Below, piece by piece: positions 17,280-27,128 of a stretch of DNA of 64,000 nt (positions within the stretch are counted from its first letter, which is position 1; each line of letters begins with the position of its first letter). Location of the stretch: the NCBI RefSeq assembly GCF_003568665.1, contig NZ_QXMH01000001.1:558001-622000 (forward strand), written 5' to 3'. The notes under the pieces are model-generated. The model saw nothing but the letters and a program-made list of their open reading frames with translations. It was not told the DNA's origin and did not search any database. Position numbers and translations under genes: made by a program. The stretch is from Chitinophaga alhagiae (lineage in GTDB: Bacteria; Bacteroidota; Bacteroidia; Chitinophagales; Chitinophagaceae).

Positions 17280-20200
17280 TCAGAATTTAACCTGTACGTT
17301 CAGGCCAAAAGTAGCGGGCACAGGCAGGTTGCCGCCTTCCACGCCCTGTATGTTGCCGCCGCTGTTGGTCAGTTCCGGGTCAATGTATTTGCTGGCCGTA
17401 TAAATGTTCCAGAGGTTTCTGCCGTAGGCGGCTACGCGTACCTGGCGTACGGCAGATGTTTTGCCGAAGGGAATGGTGTAGCCGGCGGTTATTTCGCGCA
17501 GCTTCACAAAGGTGGCGTCCAGGATGCTTTGCGTGGTAGGGCCGGTGCTGTAACCATAGGCCCAGTCGTACGCAGATACGCGGGTAGTATTAGGCTTGGT
17601 GTTAGACACGGTGTAGGAACCATCTGCGTTGAAAGCCACGGTACCGTTCACACCATCCAGTATAAGGCCGTTCTCTCGGATACCATTATCTGCAGTATGT
17701 TTCAGCGCGCCTGTTTGCGTGCCCACCTTATATGTCTGGGAAAAGAACTTGCCACCCACACGCCCGTCTACCAGGAAACCCGCATCAAATCTTTTGTAGG
17801 TAAACTGTTGCTGTATGCCGAACTGCCAGTCAGGCAACACGCTGCCAATGGGCACCAGTTGCTGTGTGCGCAGGTATTGCCCCTTATCGTCTATCACCTT
17901 GCTGCCGTCAGGAGCGTACACAAAATCATAGCCCAGCAACTGGCCGTAAGGTTCTCCCTCGCGGGCTACGAGCGTGGCCAGTGAACCGGAAGGGTCTGTA
18001 AGCGGGAAGGTGGTCACCCCTTCACTCAACTGCACCACCTTGTTGCGGTTGGCAGACCAGTTGAGGGCCGCATCCCAGGTGAAATGCGCCGTTTGTACCG
18101 GTACGCCGGTGAGCGTTACTTCTATACCGCGGTTGTTGATCTTGCCGGCGTTGATGTATTTGGATTCATAACCCAACGCGGTAGATACGGGAATATTGAT
18201 GATCTGGTTACGGCTGTTGTTATTATACACCGTTACGTCCAGCCCCAGGCGGTTGGAGAACGCGCGCACGCTCACGCCGGCCTCGGTGGAGCTGGTAATT
18301 TCGGGTTTCAGGTCTTTGTTGGCCAGCACGCTGGGCAGCTTGTACCCGGGGTTGCCGTTGAAAGCCTGGGTGGCATCATAGGCTTGCTGCAGCTGGTAAG
18401 GGTCTGTATCGTTACCCACCTGCGCCCAGCTGAGGCGGAGCTTCAACAGGTCCAGCCAGTTGTTCTCTTTGAAAGGCGCCAGCTCGGACAGGATGAGGCT
18501 GGAAGACACAGACGGGTAGGCAAATGAATTACGGTCAAGCGGCAGGGTGCTGCTCCAGTCGTTCCGCAACGTACCATCTATGAACCAGAAGTTCTTATAC
18601 CCGAGAGACACGCTCCCGAAGAGGGAGTAAATGCTTTTGTGGTAAAAGTTGGATTCATTGAGCACGCTGCTGGCGTTCTTCAGGTTGTAGTAATCGGGGA
18701 TGATGAGCCCGCCCTGCGTAACGGCGCTGTTCACACGGCGCTTCTGGTTCATGATATTACCGCCGGCGTAGGCCGTTAACGAAATAGTGTTCCAGCGTTT
18801 GTTTGCATTGGCCAGGAACTCGTAGTTGAACTCACTGAAATTGTTGGCATACTCGGAGTAGTTGCTCTGGCTGCGGGAGTACACGGCAATCCTGTCTTGC
18901 TGCTGGTAGTTGTACAGGTCTGCGTTCACCTTGGAACTGAGCTGCAGCCAGTTGTTCACATCGTAGGCAAGGCCTACGTTGCCGTAGAACCTGTCACGGT
19001 TCTCTTCGAGATAACTTTCATAAGCAGACCAGTAAGGATTGTCTATGTATTTGGTGGCGCGGCCGGCAGCGGTATTTTCCCAGCTGTTGCGGTTCCAGGA
19101 GCGGGGCGTACCGTCTGGCCGCTTGTATTCTCGCAGCTTTTCATAGTCTACCTGCGTTTGGCCCCACTGGAAGGCTTCCAGCATAATGTTACGGTTGGAA
19201 GCGCCCGTCCAGGGGCGGCCGGTGCTCTGGTTCTTTACATAGTTGAAGTTAGCCGTTGCCAGCAAACGGGAGAAGCGGGATGAGCCGGAGAAGTTCACGG
19301 TGTTGCGGCTCAGGCTTGAATTGGGCACGGTGCCGCGCACGCTGCGGTTGGTGTAAGACAGCCGGAAGGTCTGGTTCTCGCCACCGCCGCTTACAGATAC
19401 GTTGTTGGTGGCTGCAATGCCGGTGCGGAAAAATGATCTCACATCATGTTCAGGATATGCCCACGGCTCGGGTTTCAGGTAGGTGTCCGCATACTCCGGG
19501 TCAAGGTTGTACCAGTGCAGCACGGGCGTACCGTCCAGCTTCGGGCCCCAGCTTTCGTCCATGCCATAGTCTACTATCTTGTAGGTTTGGCCGTTGATGG
19601 TGGCTTCCTGGAAGGTATTGCTTTTGCCGCCGCCGTACAGTTGCTGGCGTTCGGGGAGGCGCACTACACGTTCCAGTTCAACGCCGGAGTTCACTGTTAC
19701 GTCAAGCCCTTTGCCGGCACGGCCTTTTTTAGTGGTGATCACAATAACGCCGTTGGCCGCGCGAGTGCCATACAGGGCAGCCGCGGCCGGCCCTTTCAGT
19801 ACGTTCACGCTTTCAATATCATCCGGGTTGAGGTCTTGTATCATATTCCCTACATCCTTCCCCGCGGAGCCGTTAACGGTACTTTTGGTGTTCAGGTCAG
19901 CATTGTCTATTGTAATACCGTCAATCACAAAGAGCGGCTGGTTGTTGCCCGAAATGGAGTTGATACCGCGCAGCAGCACCCTGCTGGAGCCGCCCATGTT
20001 ACCGCCGGAAGACACTACCTGCAAACCGGCCACTTTGCCGGAGAGGGCGCTCAGCGCGTTGGTGGGGCGGGTTTGCAGCTCGGTGCTTTTTACTTCCTGC
20101 ACAGCATAGCCAAGCGCTTTTTTGGCGCGGGAAATACCCAGTGCGGTAACTACTACTTCCTGCAGCTGTTTATCCGCAGACTGCAATACCACGTTGATAG

Positions 20201-20465
20201 ACGTTTGCCCGTTGATGACAATTGTCTGTGTTTCCATGCCAATAAAAGCAAAGGTGAGCTGAGTGGCGGTATCCGGCACATTGAGGGCATAGTTGCCGTC
20301 TGGCGTGGTAGCGGTACCGGTGCCGGTACCTTTAATGAACACGGATACGCCTGGTAACGGTTGTCCACTGCCGGCAGTGACCCTGCCGGTAATTTTCCTG
20401 TTTTGCGCATAAATAGTCAGGTTGGTCAGCAGCAAAAGCAGGGTAAGCTTGTACAAATGTCTCAT
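17280..20465 (-). CDS. SusC/RagA-family TonB-linked outer-membrane transporter
   Basis: Energised outer-membrane channel that takes up oligomers delivered by SusD. The 1061-residue protein has a signal peptide (to about 20) and a carboxypeptidase-regulatory-like domain (ITGRVTAGSGQPLPGVSVFIKGT-like, about 25-110). The TonB box region is VVVTALGISRAKKALGYAVQ, followed by a plug with GKVAGLQV and LRGINSISGNNQPLFVIDG, and a 22-strand barrel ending in FGLNVQVKF with C-terminal Phe. No STN signalling domain is present, so it is not expected to signal through FecR. It is the first gene of the operon with SusD. Confidence 0.95.
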   Translation of the reverse strand: MRHLYKLTLLLLLTNLTIYAQNRKITGRVTAGSGQPLPGVSVFIKGTGTGTATTPDGNYALNVPDTATQLTFAFIGMETQTIVINGQTSINVVLQSADKQLQEVVVTALGISRAKKALGYAVQEVKSTELQTRPTNALSALSGKVAGLQVVSSGGNMGGSSRVLLRGINSISGNNQPLFVIDGITIDNADLNTKSTVNGSAGKDVGNMIQDLNPDDIESVNVLKGPAAAALYGTRAANGVIVITTKKGRAGKGLDVTVNSGVELERVVRLPERQQLYGGGKSNTFQEATINGQTYKIVDYGMDESWGPKLDGTPVLHWYNLDPEYADTYLKPEPWAYPEHDVRSFFRTGIAATNNVSVSGGGENQTFRLSYTNRSVRGTVPNSSLSRNTVNFSGSSRFSRLLATANFNYVKNQSTGRPWTGASNRNIMLEAFQWGQTQVDYEKLREYKRPDGTPRSWNRNSWENTAAGRATKYIDNPYWSAYESYLEENRDRFYGNVGLAYDVNNWLQLSSKVNADLYNYQQQDRIAVYSRSQSNYSEYANNFSEFNYEFLANANKRWNTISLTAYAGGNIMNQKRRVNSAVTQGGLIIPDYYNLKNASSVLNESNFYHKSIYSLFGSVSLGYKNFWFIDGTLRNDWSSTLPLDRNSFAYPSVSSSLILSELAPFKENNWLDLLKLRLSWAQVGNDTDPYQLQQAYDATQAFNGNPGYKLPSVLANKDLKPEITSSTEAGVSVRAFSNRLGLDVTVYNNNSRNQIINIPVSTALGYESKYINAGKINNRGIEVTLTGVPVQTAHFTWDAALNWSANRNKVVQLSEGVTTFPLTDPSGSLATLVAREGEPYGQLLGYDFVYAPDGSKVIDDKGQYLRTQQLVPIGSVLPDWQFGIQQQFTYKRFDAGFLVDGRVGGKFFSQTYKVGTQTGALKHTADNGIRENGLILDGVNGTVAFNADGSYTVSNTKPNTTRVSAYDWAYGYSTGPTTQSILDATFVKLREITAGYTIPFGKTSAVRQVRVAAYGRNLWNIYTASKYIDPELTNSGGNIQGVEGGNLPVPATFGLNVQVKF

Positions 20466-20674
20466 GATTATTACCCTATTAATTATATAGACTTTATAGG
20501 GAGCGAAGGTATGGGAAGTGTTAAAACTAACCTAATAAATATTATTTATGGGGCATAACGAATGATGAATGCGGTTGGTGGAATGGGTGAAAGTCTTATA
20601 TTGAGATCGTTGTTGATAACCTCATGTTGTAGCATCTGTTCCGTATGCATATTTCAGATTTATAAAACAGGAGT

Positions 20675-21475
20675 ATGCAAAAACGGCATTATTTTTTGGA
20701 CGAAGCGGGTGATCCTGTATTTTACGGGAAGGGACGAAGGATCATTATTGGGGAACAGGGCGTTTCTTCACATTTTATTCTGGGCATGGTGAGCTTCCGC
20801 GAGGACCTGCACACTATCAGAACACGAATACTGGCCTTGCAGCAAGAAGTGCTGGCTTCTCCTTATTTTGAAGGCATTGCGAGCATAGAAAAGAAAAAAG
20901 CGCAATATGGCTACTTCTTTCATGCAACAGACGATATTCCTGAAATCCGCAAATTATTCTACGACTTTATTAAAACGCTGGATTGCTCATTTGAAGCCGT
21001 AGTTGCAGCCAAGGTACCAGATGCGCACTGCCCGGCCCATGGCGGTAATGGATCTAATGAGTTCTATGCGACACTGCTGTCACATCTGCTTCACCGGCAC
21101 GTTCCTGCAGCGCACAGGCTTGTGCTGAACATTGCCAGGCGGGCGGCCAGCACCCGGCATGAGAACCTTGCAGCGGGATTACAAAAGGCTGTTTTGCTTT
21201 TTCAGGCAGACTCGCCGGAGGTGTGCATTACACCTGATGTGGTATTTAATGTACAAGACCAACTTGACGAGCCGCTGCTAAACATCGCGGACTACCTTTG
21301 CTGGAGCCTGCAACGGGTGTATGAGAAGGGAGAGAAAAGGTTCTATCATTATGTAATGGACAAATTCAGCATGATCATACATCTTTATCACAACGGCATA
21401 CCGGGCGGCATCCGGAGATTGGGGCAGGAAGAACTGCTCACAACAGGGCATAAAAAAAGCCCATCCACAACCTAA
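20675..21475 (+). CDS. DUF3800 protein
   Basis: A 266-residue protein starting YFLDEAGD near residue 5, the acidic motif that marks DUF3800. That family has an RNase H-like fold with catalytic Asp/Glu residues and is often found near mobile or defence genes. Further acidic positions include DEPLLNIADYLCWSLQR near 205, which is the family's C-terminal signature. The gene stands alone between SusC and rpsA. A GGAG lies directly before the ATG (20675). Its function is unknown; a nuclease-like role is inferred only from the fold. It shares the hairpin at 21561-21590 with rpsA. Confidence 0.8.
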   Translation: MQKRHYFLDEAGDPVFYGKGRRIIIGEQGVSSHFILGMVSFREDLHTIRTRILALQQEVLASPYFEGIASIEKKKAQYGYFFHATDDIPEIRKLFYDFIKTLDCSFEAVVAAKVPDAHCPAHGGNGSNEFYATLLSHLLHRHVPAAHRLVLNIARRAASTRHENLAAGLQKAVLLFQADSPEVCITPDVVFNVQDQLDEPLLNIADYLCWSLQRVYEKGEKRFYHYVMDKFSMIIHLYHNGIPGGIRRLGQEELLTTGHKKSPSTT

Positions 21476-21560
21476 GCAGCCTTTGTATACTGCCACGTTC
21501 TAAGAACGACTTTCAATTGCAACAGGCATAGCGAAGCTACAAATATTCTTTCAAACAAAA

Positions 21561-21590
21561 AAAATCCCCCGGCATACGCCGGGGGATTTT
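21561..21590. terminator. Bidirectional intrinsic terminator
   Basis: AAAATCCCCCGGC and GCCGGGGGATTTT form a perfect 13-bp stem with a 4-base loop. It lies between the convergent DUF3800 and rpsA genes, with T-runs on both sides. Confidence 0.88.
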
Positions 21591-21613
21591 TATCTTTAAA
21601 ACAATCAGGTCAG

Positions 21614-23509
21614 TTATTCACCTTTCTTTTCTTCACCACCTTCAGATTGTTTCAGTTTTTCTCTCAGTTCGGCCAGCGCGCCCAGGTCACCCAGGGTGGC
21701 TTTTTCTACTTTGGACTGAATGTTTTTCACCGTTTTGCGGGTCTTTTCAGCTTCAGCACGTTTTTCTTTGATCACAGCGTCTTTCTCGTCGGCTTTAGCT
21801 TGTTCCCAAACCTTGCTATGAGAAACCAGGATGCGTTTTTCGTTGCGGTCAAATTCAATGATCATGAATTCTTTCACATCTTCAACGGCAATCGGTTTTT
21901 CATCTTCGGTGCGCAGGTGACGGGCGGGAGCGTATGCTTCCAGGCCGTATTGCAGTTGCACGGTAGCGCCTTTGTCATCTTTCTTCACTACAGTTCCTTC
22001 ATGGAGAGAACCGATGGGGAATATAGTTTCGAAAGTATTCCAGGGATCTTCTTCGATCTGTTTGTGACCGAGGCTCAGTTTGCGGTTGTCTTTATCAATG
22101 CCCAGGATCACTACTTCAATTTCGTTGCCCACTTTCGTGTACTCGCTCGGGTGGTTGAAGCGTTTGATCCAGCTCAGGTCGGAGATGTGGATCATACCGC
22201 CAATACCTGTTTCCAGCTCAACGAATACGCCGTAGGGAGTGATGTTTTTCACGATGCCTTTGTGACGGCTGTCAAGCGGGAATTTGGTTTCGATGGTAGA
22301 CCAGGGATCTTCGGTGAGTTGTTTGATAGACAGGCTCATTTTGCGCTCGTCTTTGCTCAGGGTAACTACCACTGCTTCGTACTCTTCGCCCAGTTTGAAG
22401 AACTCTTTGGCGTTGATGGGGGTAGAAGCCCATGAGATCTCGGATACGTGCACCAGGCCTTCCACACCGGGGAGGATTTCCAGGAATGCGCCGTAATCTT
22501 CGATGTTCACCACTTTACCTTTTACTTTTGCACCTTCGGTGATGGTAGCGGGCAAAGTATCCCACGGATGCGGGGTCAGTTGTTTGTAACCCAGGCTGAT
22601 ACGTTTTTTCTCGTCGTCGAAGTCCAGTACCACCACGTTGATCTTCTGGTCCATCTGCAGTACTTCGCTCGGGTGAGAAATACGGCCCCAGCTGATGTCT
22701 GTGATATAGAGCAGACCGTCAAGGCCACCCAGGTCAATGAACGCACCGAAGTCGGTGATGTTCTTGATAGTACCTTCCAATACCTGGCCTTTCTCCAGTT
22801 TGGAGATGATGTCTACACGTTGTTGTTCGATATCGCTTTCGATCAGGGCTTTGTGAGATACTACGGCGTTGCGGATAGCTTCGTTCACTTTCACTACCTT
22901 GAACTCCATGGTTTTGCCTACAAACTGATCGTAGTCGGTAACCGGTTTAACGTCGATCTGGGAACCGGGCAGGAAGGTTTCCATGCCGTAAACGTCCACG
23001 ATCAGGCCGCCTTTGGTTTTGCTGGTAACGGTACCAGTAACCACTTCGCCGGTTTTGTAAACTTCCACGATGCGTTCCCATGCACGTTGCATGCGAGCCT
23101 GTTTGCGGCTCAGGTGCAGGTTACCGTCGCGGTCTTCTTTTTCTACTACCAATACTTCAACCTCATCACCTGTTTTCAGGCCCGGCAGATCGCGGAACTC
23201 GTTGAGGGAGATAAGGCCGTCGGATTTGAACCCAATGTTGATCACCACGTCGGTTTTGGTAATGCCTACGATGGTGCCGGTAAGCAGACCGTTCTCTTCG
23301 ATCACTTTAAAAGTGCTGTCATAAGTCTGGTCATACTTTTCTTTCTCTTCTTTGCTGTAAGAAGATACATTGCGTTTGTCCACGCTCCAGTCAAAATCGT
23401 CATGAGCGGTGGCAACAGGAGCATTTGTTGTCGCTGTTTCTGCCGGAGCGGCTGCTGCCGGGGCCTGTTGTTCAGCGTTTTGTTCGTTAGTAATGTTGTT
23501 TTCTGTCAA
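21614..23509 (-). CDS. rpsA: 30S ribosomal protein S1
   Basis: RNA-binding ribosomal protein that helps mRNA dock on the 30S subunit. The 631-residue form contains six S1 motifs (for example GAFIDLGGLDGLLYITDISW, GAFLEILPGVEGLVHVSEI and GVFVELETGIGGMIHISDLSW). An Ala/Pro/Thr-rich N-terminus and a Lys/Glu-rich C-terminus flank them. The start is taken as TTG at 23509, not the frame's upstream end at 23638: GGAGG lies nine bases before it, the promoter at 23551-23582 would start transcription downstream of 23638, and the N-terminus then reads MTENNITNEQ. Such a strong Shine-Dalgarno is unusual in Bacteroidetes and may relate to autoregulation. Confidence 0.95.
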   Translation of the reverse strand: MTENNITNEQNAEQQAPAAAAPAETATTNAPVATAHDDFDWSVDKRNVSSYSKEEKEKYDQTYDSTFKVIEENGLLTGTIVGITKTDVVINIGFKSDGLISLNEFRDLPGLKTGDEVEVLVVEKEDRDGNLHLSRKQARMQRAWERIVEVYKTGEVVTGTVTSKTKGGLIVDVYGMETFLPGSQIDVKPVTDYDQFVGKTMEFKVVKVNEAIRNAVVSHKALIESDIEQQRVDIISKLEKGQVLEGTIKNITDFGAFIDLGGLDGLLYITDISWGRISHPSEVLQMDQKINVVVLDFDDEKKRISLGYKQLTPHPWDTLPATITEGAKVKGKVVNIEDYGAFLEILPGVEGLVHVSEISWASTPINAKEFFKLGEEYEAVVVTLSKDERKMSLSIKQLTEDPWSTIETKFPLDSRHKGIVKNITPYGVFVELETGIGGMIHISDLSWIKRFNHPSEYTKVGNEIEVVILGIDKDNRKLSLGHKQIEEDPWNTFETIFPIGSLHEGTVVKKDDKGATVQLQYGLEAYAPARHLRTEDEKPIAVEDVKEFMIIEFDRNEKRILVSHSKVWEQAKADEKDAVIKEKRAEAEKTRKTVKNIQSKVEKATLGDLGALAELREKLKQSEGGEEKKGE

Positions 23510-23550
23510 AATTTGTTTCCTCCTTTTAAAGTAAAGTATTTTAAGGGAGG

Positions 23551-23582
23551 CAAAGATACGGAGATATTCCCTTTCCCGCAAT
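23551..23582 (-). promoter_or_regulatory. Predicted rpsA promoter
   Basis: On the minus strand ATTG (23582-23579), a 20-base spacer, then TATCTTTG (23558-23551). It lies about 40 bases before the TTG start and supports that start. Confidence 0.6.
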
Positions 23583-23715
23583 TTTATTTGAGCCAAACAA
23601 AACCTGTAAGTCAACTGTTTATATATATTATTAATCACTACGCCGCAGGTGCCGCTTTCGCCCTGCAGGCAGGCCCCTGCGCGTTTGGCTCAACAATTTT
23701 CTTTAATTTTCCGGT

Positions 23716-24612
23716 ATGAACGGCACTTCTTTTCAATCGGACATCAGATACTGGCTCAAACAGGAGAATACGGTGAATCACCTCATGTTTGTGAATATTG
23801 CAGTTTTCGTGGTACTGGGTATCCTGTATCTTCTCGCCTTTCTCCGGCTCGATGTTGCGGCCGTTATCCATGCCTTCATCTTACATAACCTCCAGTTAAA
23901 TATATATAACAACGAATTACTGTATAAGCCCTGGGGCCTCCTTACCTACATGTTCGTTCACACGGGCATTTTCCATATTTTCTTTAATATGCTCAACCTG
24001 TACTGGTTCGGCAACATGTTCCGCAGCACCCTGGGCAACAAACGGGTATTGCCGTTGTACCTGCTCTCCGGCATCATCGGCGCCCTGGTGTACATCCTCT
24101 TTTATTATGCCCTGCCGGGCAACAGCACCCTCGGCGGCCCCATGATAGGCGCTTCCGCCGCGGTCATGTGCTTCCTGGTGGCCAGCGCCACCCTGATGCC
24201 CAACGTGGAAATAGGCCTGCTGTTCCTCGGCCACATCCGCCTCAAATGGGTGGCCGTGGGCGTCATCATCATTGACATCATTGCCATTCCCGGGGGTAAC
24301 GTAGGCGGCATCCTGGCACACCTTGGTGGCGCGGCCTTCGGCTACGCCTACGTGCGCGTCCTCCAGAACAACGGTACAGACCTCTGCGCCCCGCTCATTT
24401 CGCTGTTCGAAAAAATATCCGGCCTCTTTTCCCGGCAGCCCCGCCCCCGCAAGTTCAAACCTAAAAAATCGCCCCTCCGCGTGGTACGCAACGCCGAGCC
24501 CTCTCACGCCAGCAAGCTGGACCAGCTGCTGGACAAGATCAACGAAAAAGGCTACAACAGCCTTACGTCAGACGAAAAACAATGGCTGAAAAAGTATAGC
24601 GACGAGAAGTAG
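23716..24612 (+). CDS. Rhomboid-family intramembrane serine protease
   Basis: Cleaves membrane proteins within or near the bilayer. The 298-residue protein has about six transmembrane segments between residues 25 and 220. The catalytic Ser is in GASAAV (near 148) and the His in GGILAHLGGAAFGY (near 205); the N-terminal part has FVHTGIFHIFFNMLNLYWFG, with the conserved His and Asn. After residue 225 comes a basic, Pro-rich linker and a short C-terminal helix pair ending DEKQWLKKYS, a tail common in Bacteroidetes rhomboids. It is divergent from rpsA. Substrates are unknown. Confidence 0.92.
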   Translation: MNGTSFQSDIRYWLKQENTVNHLMFVNIAVFVVLGILYLLAFLRLDVAAVIHAFILHNLQLNIYNNELLYKPWGLLTYMFVHTGIFHIFFNMLNLYWFGNMFRSTLGNKRVLPLYLLSGIIGALVYILFYYALPGNSTLGGPMIGASAAVMCFLVASATLMPNVEIGLLFLGHIRLKWVAVGVIIIDIIAIPGGNVGGILAHLGGAAFGYAYVRVLQNNGTDLCAPLISLFEKISGLFSRQPRPRKFKPKKSPLRVVRNAEPSHASKLDQLLDKINEKGYNSLTSDEKQWLKKYSDEK

Positions 24613-24951
24613 GGAACCGGAATAGCGGTTCAATGGCTGGAATGAAACACCCGGCCGCAGGGGGCGCGGCGGGAAAGCCCCGGTACCCGCAACATCCCGT
24701 CAAAGCGGGAAGCCCACGGCATCAAGGCAGCTAAAAGCACCCAATTTCCCCCAAAAACTAAAAAAGCCCCGGAGACCCGGGGCTACTGCATTTGTCTATA
24801 TCAGTAAACGTAAAATGCTGGTATTGCAACAGGTAAGATAAGGCCTGCCCCAAATAAAGCGTATGCTGAACGCCGTATAAAAGACCGCCTCCGGATAAAT
24901 ACCTGCCCGCCCTCCGCAAAAATTGTCAGCCGGGCGTCATCCGTTTCTGCC
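24613..24951. other. Intergenic stretch between rhomboid and DUF4251 genes
   Basis: Apart from the hairpin at 24765-24784, no gene, repeat or RNA was recognised. The two flanking genes are convergent. Confidence 0.6.
24765..24784 (-). terminator. Intrinsic terminator
   Basis: AGCCCCGG and CCGGGGCT form an 8-bp stem with a 4-base loop. An A-run at its left becomes a T-run on the minus strand. It is a likely terminator for the DUF4251 gene, 168 bases further on. Confidence 0.65.
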
Positions 24952-25452
24952 TCACTCCTTCTCTGCTATATTTCCCTGGTATGAAATAGGTTGTTTGTTC
25001 CTGGGCGTCAGGTGCAGCGTGGCACTGCCATTTTTCAGCACGTTCAGCAACAGCTGGCTCACATTGGTGGAGTTGCGAAGTTTGATCTCCACGTTCCAGC
25101 CGCCCCGTTTGCGGTCTTTGATCTCATAATCCAGCCCGCCGGTCTTGAAGTTGAAGCCCACCTGGGAATAGTCTGTAATGGCCTGGTGGGAGCGCCCCAC
25201 ATACGGCAGGTTCATTTGCAGGGAATCCCCGAACAAACGCAACGTATAGTTCTCCCCGGCAATGGGCATGCTCTGCCCGCCCGGCGGCACCACGGACTGT
25301 ACGAAAAATATGAACGTTTTTTTGACCAGCAGGCCCTTCACAGCCTCAGCAATGAGAGAGTCCCTGAAATCACGGGGGCTTTGCGCATACGCGGAACTGA
25401 TCTGCAGGCATATAGCTATGCCCAGACATAGTGCGATTTTGGATGCTTTCAA
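24952..25452 (-). CDS. DUF4251 exported protein
   Basis: A 166-residue protein with a signal peptide (cleavage likely after SSAYAQ, near 24). The body matches the Bacteroidetes DUF4251 pattern: a short helical start, a conserved strand region YTLRLFGDSLQMNLPYVGR near 88, and a C-terminal TLHLTPRNKQPISYQG-like motif. The likely start is TTG at 25452, because no ATG precedes the signal peptide. The function of the family is unknown. It is divergent from ispH. Confidence 0.8.
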   Translation of the reverse strand: MKASKIALCLGIAICLQISSAYAQSPRDFRDSLIAEAVKGLLVKKTFIFFVQSVVPPGGQSMPIAGENYTLRLFGDSLQMNLPYVGRSHQAITDYSQVGFNFKTGGLDYEIKDRKRGGWNVEIKLRNSTNVSQLLLNVLKNGSATLHLTPRNKQPISYQGNIAEKE

Positions 25453-25567
25453 CGTACAGGTTTTAATAGCAAGTGGAAGTTAACTAGAAAAGTTGAGATT
25501 TGCTACTTTTTGCCGCGGGAGGCATTCGGCCGATTATGATTATCTTTGCCCCATTGAGGCAGATCAC

Positions 25568-26794
25568 ATGAAAACATTCAACGTTCCCATTATATACCGC
25601 AGTCCGCTGATCTCCGCCATCAAACAATACCGCAAGCAGCAGGACCGCATGAAAAAGGATTTCAGCCCTACTTTGCTCGATTTTGGCCCGGTACGCATCT
25701 TGCTGGCCCGCCACTTCGGCTTTTGCTACGGGGTGGAAAACGCTATTGAAATAGCCTTCAAGACCATTGAGGAAAACGAAGGCAAGCGCATCTTCCTGCT
25801 CAGCGAAATGATACACAACCCCCAGGTGAACAGCGACCTGCTCTCCCGCGGGGTACGCTTCCTGATGGACACGGGGGGCCGGCAGCTGATACCCTGGGAA
25901 GAGCTGAATGCCAATGACATCGTGATCATCCCGGCCTTTGGCACTACCCTGGAAATAGCCGCCCGCCTGCAGGCCATTGGCATTACGCCCCTGCAGTACA
26001 ATACCACCTGCCCCTTTGTGGAAAGGGTATGGAACAAAGCGGAGCAGATAGCAGCCCGGGGTTACACCGTGATCGTACACGGCAAGCCCAAACACGAGGA
26101 AACCCGCGCCACCTTCTCCCACAGCCGCTTTCATACGCCCACCGTGGTGGTAAAAGACATGGAGGAAGCCCACCGGCTGGCGGAATATATTCACGGCCGC
26201 CAACCGGCGGAACAGTTCTATGAAGCGTTCAAAGGCCAGTATTCCGATGGTTTTGACGTAACCCGCCACCTCCAGAAAGTAGGCGTAGTGAACCAGACTA
26301 CCATGCTGGCCTCTGAAACACAGGCCATTGCAGATTATATCAAACAGGCCATCAGGGAAAAATACCAGCTGGCAGACCATGAAGTAGCCGCCCATTTTGC
26401 GGATACCCGGGACACGCTTTGTTATGCTACCAACGACAACCAGACCGCCGTTACCGGCATGCTGGACGTGGAGGCAGACCTCGCCATTGTGGTGGGCGGT
26501 TATAACAGCTCCAACACCTCCCACCTGGTGGAACTTTGTGAAGAGAAGCTGCCCACCTACTTTGTAAGTTCCGAAGAAAAACTCCTTTCCCGCAACGAAA
26601 TACTGCACTGGGATTTTCACCATCACCAGGAGCTGCACACCTCCGGTTTTCTGCCGGACAAGGAAGTGGCCACCCTGCTGCTGACCAGTGGCGCCTCCTG
26701 CCCGGACGCGGTGGTGGAAGGCGTGATCCGCAAATTGCTCTCTTTTTACGGGCTGGAAGATAAAGTATCGGAAAAGGCCGCGGCTTTCAGCTGA
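25568..26794 (+). CDS. ispH: 4-hydroxy-3-methylbut-2-enyl diphosphate reductase
   Basis: Last enzyme of the MEP pathway, making isopentenyl and dimethylallyl diphosphate with a 4Fe-4S cluster. The 408-residue protein is the long form found in Bacteroidetes. The three cluster cysteines are visible in FGFCYGVENA (near 58), NTTCPFVERVWNKA (near 145) and SGASCPDAVVEG (near 383). Substrate-binding His residues lie in EMIHNPQVN and HGKPKHEETRATFSHS. The ATG at 25568 is chosen; the frame remains open 25 codons upstream, but a TATCTTTG box at 25541-25548 overlaps that part. Confidence 0.95.
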   Translation: MKTFNVPIIYRSPLISAIKQYRKQQDRMKKDFSPTLLDFGPVRILLARHFGFCYGVENAIEIAFKTIEENEGKRIFLLSEMIHNPQVNSDLLSRGVRFLMDTGGRQLIPWEELNANDIVIIPAFGTTLEIAARLQAIGITPLQYNTTCPFVERVWNKAEQIAARGYTVIVHGKPKHEETRATFSHSRFHTPTVVVKDMEEAHRLAEYIHGRQPAEQFYEAFKGQYSDGFDVTRHLQKVGVVNQTTMLASETQAIADYIKQAIREKYQLADHEVAAHFADTRDTLCYATNDNQTAVTGMLDVEADLAIVVGGYNSSNTSHLVELCEEKLPTYFVSSEEKLLSRNEILHWDFHHHQELHTSGFLPDKEVATLLLTSGASCPDAVVEGVIRKLLSFYGLEDKVSEKAAAFS

Positions 26795-26892
26795 GGCACA
26801 ACAAAAAAAGCCCACAGGGGCCTTGCTTTGTAACGTACCGGAAACCCGGCGGCTATACCGGTACCTGAACACCATCCTCACTTCCTGGAAAC

Positions 26893-26919
26893 AAAAAAGA
26901 CACCAGAAGGTGCCTTTTT
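26893..26919. terminator. Bidirectional intrinsic terminator
   Basis: AAAAAAGACACC and GGTGCCTTTTT pair around a short loop, with A- and T-runs on the two arms, about 100 bases after ispH. Confidence 0.65.
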
Positions 26920-27128
26920 CCTTTGGGGCTAATCAAACGCTAGTAATGCAGAGAAAATTCTTTTTTGTATCTAACAAACAATTGATTTTCTGATTGTGAA
27001 ACAAAAATACAACCTCAAAAAAGCCACCGCAACCCCGATTTAATATCCGGTATCCCTCGGCCGATAAGTGGTATGAATGGGTGTAAATCCGGTTGTACCT
27101 CCGGCATGGCCCACCGCCTTCCGGCAGT

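Noticed and set aside
25484..26881. 465-residue minus-strand frame over ispH
   Set aside because: Covers a clear ispH in the opposite strand and has no domain of its own.
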